From the NCBI GenBank assembly GCA_002877855.1, contig PNIA01000020.1, positions 1 through 27,857 on the forward strand: a DNA stretch of 27,857 nt. The letters are read 5' to 3'. This DNA comes from Caldisphaera sp. GTDB lineage: Archaea; Thermoproteota; Thermoprotei_A; Sulfolobales; Acidilobaceae. The notes under the pieces are model-generated. The model made no database searches, was not told the origin of the DNA, and was given only the letters and a program-made list of their open reading frames with translations. Shown in pieces: positions 25,738 through 27,857 of this stretch (positions are counted from its first letter, which is position 1; every line of letters begins with the position of its first letter). The translations under genes and the position numbers were made by a program.

Positions 25738-27693
25738 TTACTCTCCAATATATCTTGGCTTTCTTTTTTCTATAAAAGCCGACATGCCTTCTGCAAAATC
25801 CTTGCTATCAGCAAGTATAACCAATTCATTTAGGCTATTTTTCAATGAGTTTATAAATATGGACTTTGATGAATTAACTGTTTTCTTTACTGCTCTAATT
25901 GATAAAGGTGGTATCTTGGCTAGTTTATTTGTCATCTCAAATACGGCAATGTCTAATTGATCCTGAGGAACAATTATATCTACCACTCCTAAAGACCTTG
26001 CTTGTTCGGCATTTAGCCAATCTCCGGTTAAAGCATACCTAGCAATTCTTTTGTCAGTCAAATATATTCCCAAAGGTGATGCTATTGGAGGAAATGCCCC
26101 TATAATGCTTTCAGGTATTGAAAATATAGCATTATTTGTAGAAATAACTATGTCGCTTAATAGTGTTAGTTCCATTCCCCCTCCAAAGGCATAACCTTTT
26201 ACAGCAGCAATTATCGGCTTTTCATAGTTAATCATTTTATTAACTAAAGGCCATGCTAATTCCTCAAGCCATTTTTTCGCTATGGCAGAATTTTTCCATG
26301 TTTTCATCATTTCTATATCATCGCCTGAACAGAATGATGAACCCTCACCTGTTAAAACTACAGACTTGATATCTTTATCATTCTCAGCTTTTTCCAATAA
26401 GATCCTTACATTTCTCCAAACATCTTCATTTAATGCATTTAATTTTTCTGGCCTTCTTATTGTAATTAATGCATAATTTTCAATTTTTTCGTAGGAAACG
26501 GGACCCATATTTTCTCTTACATAAGTATATTCAAAAAATCCCTTACCATTCTTTACTCCTAAATTGTTTCCTACTATTTCCTTCATGTGAGGATCTATTT
26601 TATAAATATCATATTTTGTAAGATTATATCTCTCATCTAATATCTTTAAAATGTTATCAATTCCATAGTGATCTGCAAAATAAAGGGGACCATAAGACCA
26701 ATTCATACCTTTAACCATAGCTTTTTCAATATCATCTTTTGTAGATACGTTATTGCCAATTAAATAAGAAGCTTCGTTAACAGCTACAGCTATAATTCTA
26801 CCTGGATTAACAAAGTACATGCTATCATTAGGAATCAAAAACGGCTTTTTAAATATCTTTCCTGGATGATTATAGAACCCTGAAGAGGTTTTTGCACCTA
26901 GCTTTCCCTGCTTTATCATTTCTTCTAATGTCTTGGGAACGAATAATTTTTCACCTCTCTTAATCATTTCATTTAATGCATTATAAACCACATCTATGCC
27001 GACATAGTCCATCAATTCTATAAATCCCATAGGAAATCCTAATCTAAATCTGGTCATTAAATCTAAATCTTCTTTTTTATAGCCTTCTTCTAGCATTATC
27101 ATTGCTTCTAAAAATGTTTTTGTATTAATTCTATTGACTAAAAATCCCGGAACATCTTTTTTTACCAGAACAAAGTCTTTATTTATGCTTCTAACATAAT
27201 CTAGTGCAGAATCTAACGTTTTTTGAGATGTTTCGTTTCCCAATATTATCTCAACCAAGGGCATCAATACTGGTGGATTCATAAAGTGAATACCAATAAA
27301 ATTTGATTTTCTATGAGTTATGCCTGCAAGATCATTAATAGGAATTGTGGATGTATTTGTAGCTATAATGGCATTTTCTTTTGCAATTTTATCTATTTCT
27401 TCAAAAACTTTTTGTTTAACTTCAAATTTTTCTGGAACTGCTTCGATTATTAGATCGGCATCTGCTAAATCTTTATAGTCAATCGAAGTATGAATCCTTT
27501 TCATTATTTTTTCAACATTTTCTTTAGAGGTAATCTTTTTTAAACTGTTATTTATCTTTTGTAGTGCTTCATCTAATAAATCTTGAGAAATATCTATCAT
27601 TACTACATTATATCCAAAAAAAGCAGAAACTTCAGCAATTCCATGACCCATAGTGCCTGTACCAACGACTCCAATTTTCTCTATTTTGCCCAT
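25738..27693 (-). CDS. 3-hydroxyacyl-CoA dehydrogenase / enoyl-CoA hydratase fusion
   Basis: This 651-residue bifunctional enzyme hydrates enoyl-CoA (for example crotonyl-CoA) and oxidises the 3-hydroxyacyl-CoA with NAD. The dehydrogenase comes first: GTGTMGHG at 11-18, NTST with S115, and the catalytic pair H136 and E148 in HFMNPPVLMPLVE; its C-terminal helical domain runs to about 395. The hydratase domain (about 400-651) has CSGDD for the oxyanion hole and the two catalytic glutamates E508 (GGGMEL) and E528 (IPES), 20 residues apart as in rat crotonase. This order is the reverse of bacterial FadB and is known from crenarchaeal crotonyl-CoA hydratase/3-hydroxybutyryl-CoA dehydrogenase. ATG 27691-27693 is preceded by GGTGAGATAATT; the frame extends to 27717 without a better site. 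It can take crotonyl-CoA from the 4-hydroxybutyryl-CoA dehydratase or fatty-acid intermediates from its own cluster. Confidence 0.93.
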   Translation of the reverse strand: MGKIEKIGVVGTGTMGHGIAEVSAFFGYNVVMIDISQDLLDEALQKINNSLKKITSKENVEKIMKRIHTSIDYKDLADADLIIEAVPEKFEVKQKVFEEIDKIAKENAIIATNTSTIPINDLAGITHRKSNFIGIHFMNPPVLMPLVEIILGNETSQKTLDSALDYVRSINKDFVLVKKDVPGFLVNRINTKTFLEAMIMLEEGYKKEDLDLMTRFRLGFPMGFIELMDYVGIDVVYNALNEMIKRGEKLFVPKTLEEMIKQGKLGAKTSSGFYNHPGKIFKKPFLIPNDSMYFVNPGRIIAVAVNEASYLIGNNVSTKDDIEKAMVKGMNWSYGPLYFADHYGIDNILKILDERYNLTKYDIYKIDPHMKEIVGNNLGVKNGKGFFEYTYVRENMGPVSYEKIENYALITIRRPEKLNALNEDVWRNVRILLEKAENDKDIKSVVLTGEGSSFCSGDDIEMMKTWKNSAIAKKWLEELAWPLVNKMINYEKPIIAAVKGYAFGGGMELTLLSDIVISTNNAIFSIPESIIGAFPPIASPLGIYLTDKRIARYALTGDWLNAEQARSLGVVDIIVPQDQLDIAVFEMTNKLAKIPPLSIRAVKKTVNSSKSIFINSLKNSLNELVILADSKDFAEGMSAFIEKRKPRYIGE

Positions 27694-27788
27694 AATTATC
27701 TCACCATAATAAATCAACTTTAAAAGGTTAATAAAAATTGTTTATAATTGTATATTGGTATAAATAAATAAATACTATATATAGTAGA

Positions 27789-27857
27789 TTATTTAGGAGC
27801 TCTTATTTTACCTAATAATGATCTTACAATAACCAGTTTCTGTACTTCGTTTGTTCC
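27789..27857 (-). CDS. Acyl-CoA dehydrogenase, C-terminal end (partial)
   Basis: Only the last 22 codons and the TAA at 27789-27791 are inside the window. They include GTNEVQKLVIVRSLLG, which fits the conserved C-terminal helix of acyl-CoA dehydrogenases (typically E-G-T-x-E-I-x-x-x-x-I-A-R-x-L-L-G). Such enzymes make enoyl-CoA from acyl-CoA with FAD. The gene reads towards the dehydrogenase/hydratase fusion and ends 95 bases before its start, which fits a beta-oxidation cluster. The short length limits certainty. Confidence 0.72.
   Translation of the reverse strand, partial: GTNEVQKLVIVRSLLGKIRAPK

Overview
This AT-rich window (roughly two-thirds A+T by eye) looks like the chromosome of a thermophilic crenarchaeon (Thermoproteota). 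The evidence is GGTG-type ribosome binding sites inside operons, TATA boxes followed by very short or absent leaders, GTG and TTG starts, a 4-hydroxybutyryl-CoA dehydratase, a dehydrogenase-first/hydratase-second beta-oxidation fusion, stand-alone DUF35 proteins, and N-anchored solute-binding proteins rich in Asn-X-Ser/Thr sites. An Acidilobales/Caldisphaera-like or Sulfolobales-like source would fit, but this is inference. I saw no rRNA, tRNA, CRISPR array or intact insertion sequence.

Layout. (1) Bases 1-8716, plus strand: the 3' end of a sodium:solute symporter-type permease; hydantoinase/oxoprolinase subunits A and B; a solute-binding protein locus broken by a frameshift in an (AT)6 tract; and a 4-hydroxybutyryl-CoA dehydratase with all four cluster ligands. 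(2) Bases 8717-9343: a gene-poor stretch with two doubtful tiny ORFs, one apparently frameshifted in an A6 run, and a short inverted repeat. (3) Bases 9344-20957, minus strand, in transcription order: two thiolase-fold proteins, two DUF35 proteins, an intact paralogue of the broken solute-binding protein, an acetyl-CoA-synthetase-like ligase, a degenerate ligase-like protein, an M20 metallopeptidase and a small HExxH metallopeptidase-like protein. (4) Bases 21039-24003, plus strand: a second acetyl-CoA-synthetase-like ligase with an opened acyl pocket, then ketopantoate reductase. (5) Bases 24025-27857, minus strand: the last 22 residues of an acyl-CoA dehydrogenase, a 3-hydroxyacyl-CoA dehydrogenase/enoyl-CoA hydratase fusion, and a fatty-acid-type CoA ligase.

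How it fits together. Most genes handle CoA thioesters: three plausible CoA ligases, an acyl-CoA dehydrogenase, a dehydrogenase/hydratase fusion, 4-hydroxybutyryl-CoA dehydratase, a thiolase-fold/DUF35 set, and one step of CoA biosynthesis. They cover activation of 4-hydroxybutyrate or fatty acids and conversion through crotonyl-CoA to acetoacetyl-CoA. No thiolase with a nucleophilic cysteine is visible to finish the route. The two permease/hydantoinase and solute-binding loci would supply organic substrates.

The best candidate for something undescribed is the four-gene operon at 17607-20957. It encodes two paralogous thiolase-fold proteins that both lack the catalytic Cys and His, plus two DUF35 proteins, one with half its zinc-ribbon cysteines gone. 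The closest known precedent I can name is the Ltp2-ChsH2 aldolase of actinobacterial steroid degradation, so a C-C lyase/aldolase or scaffold is more likely than a ketothiolase. Other points of note are a short near-identical tract shared by the two solute-binding genes (gene conversion), the dinucleotide-repeat frameshift, and a ligase-like protein that has lost both catalytic lysine motifs.
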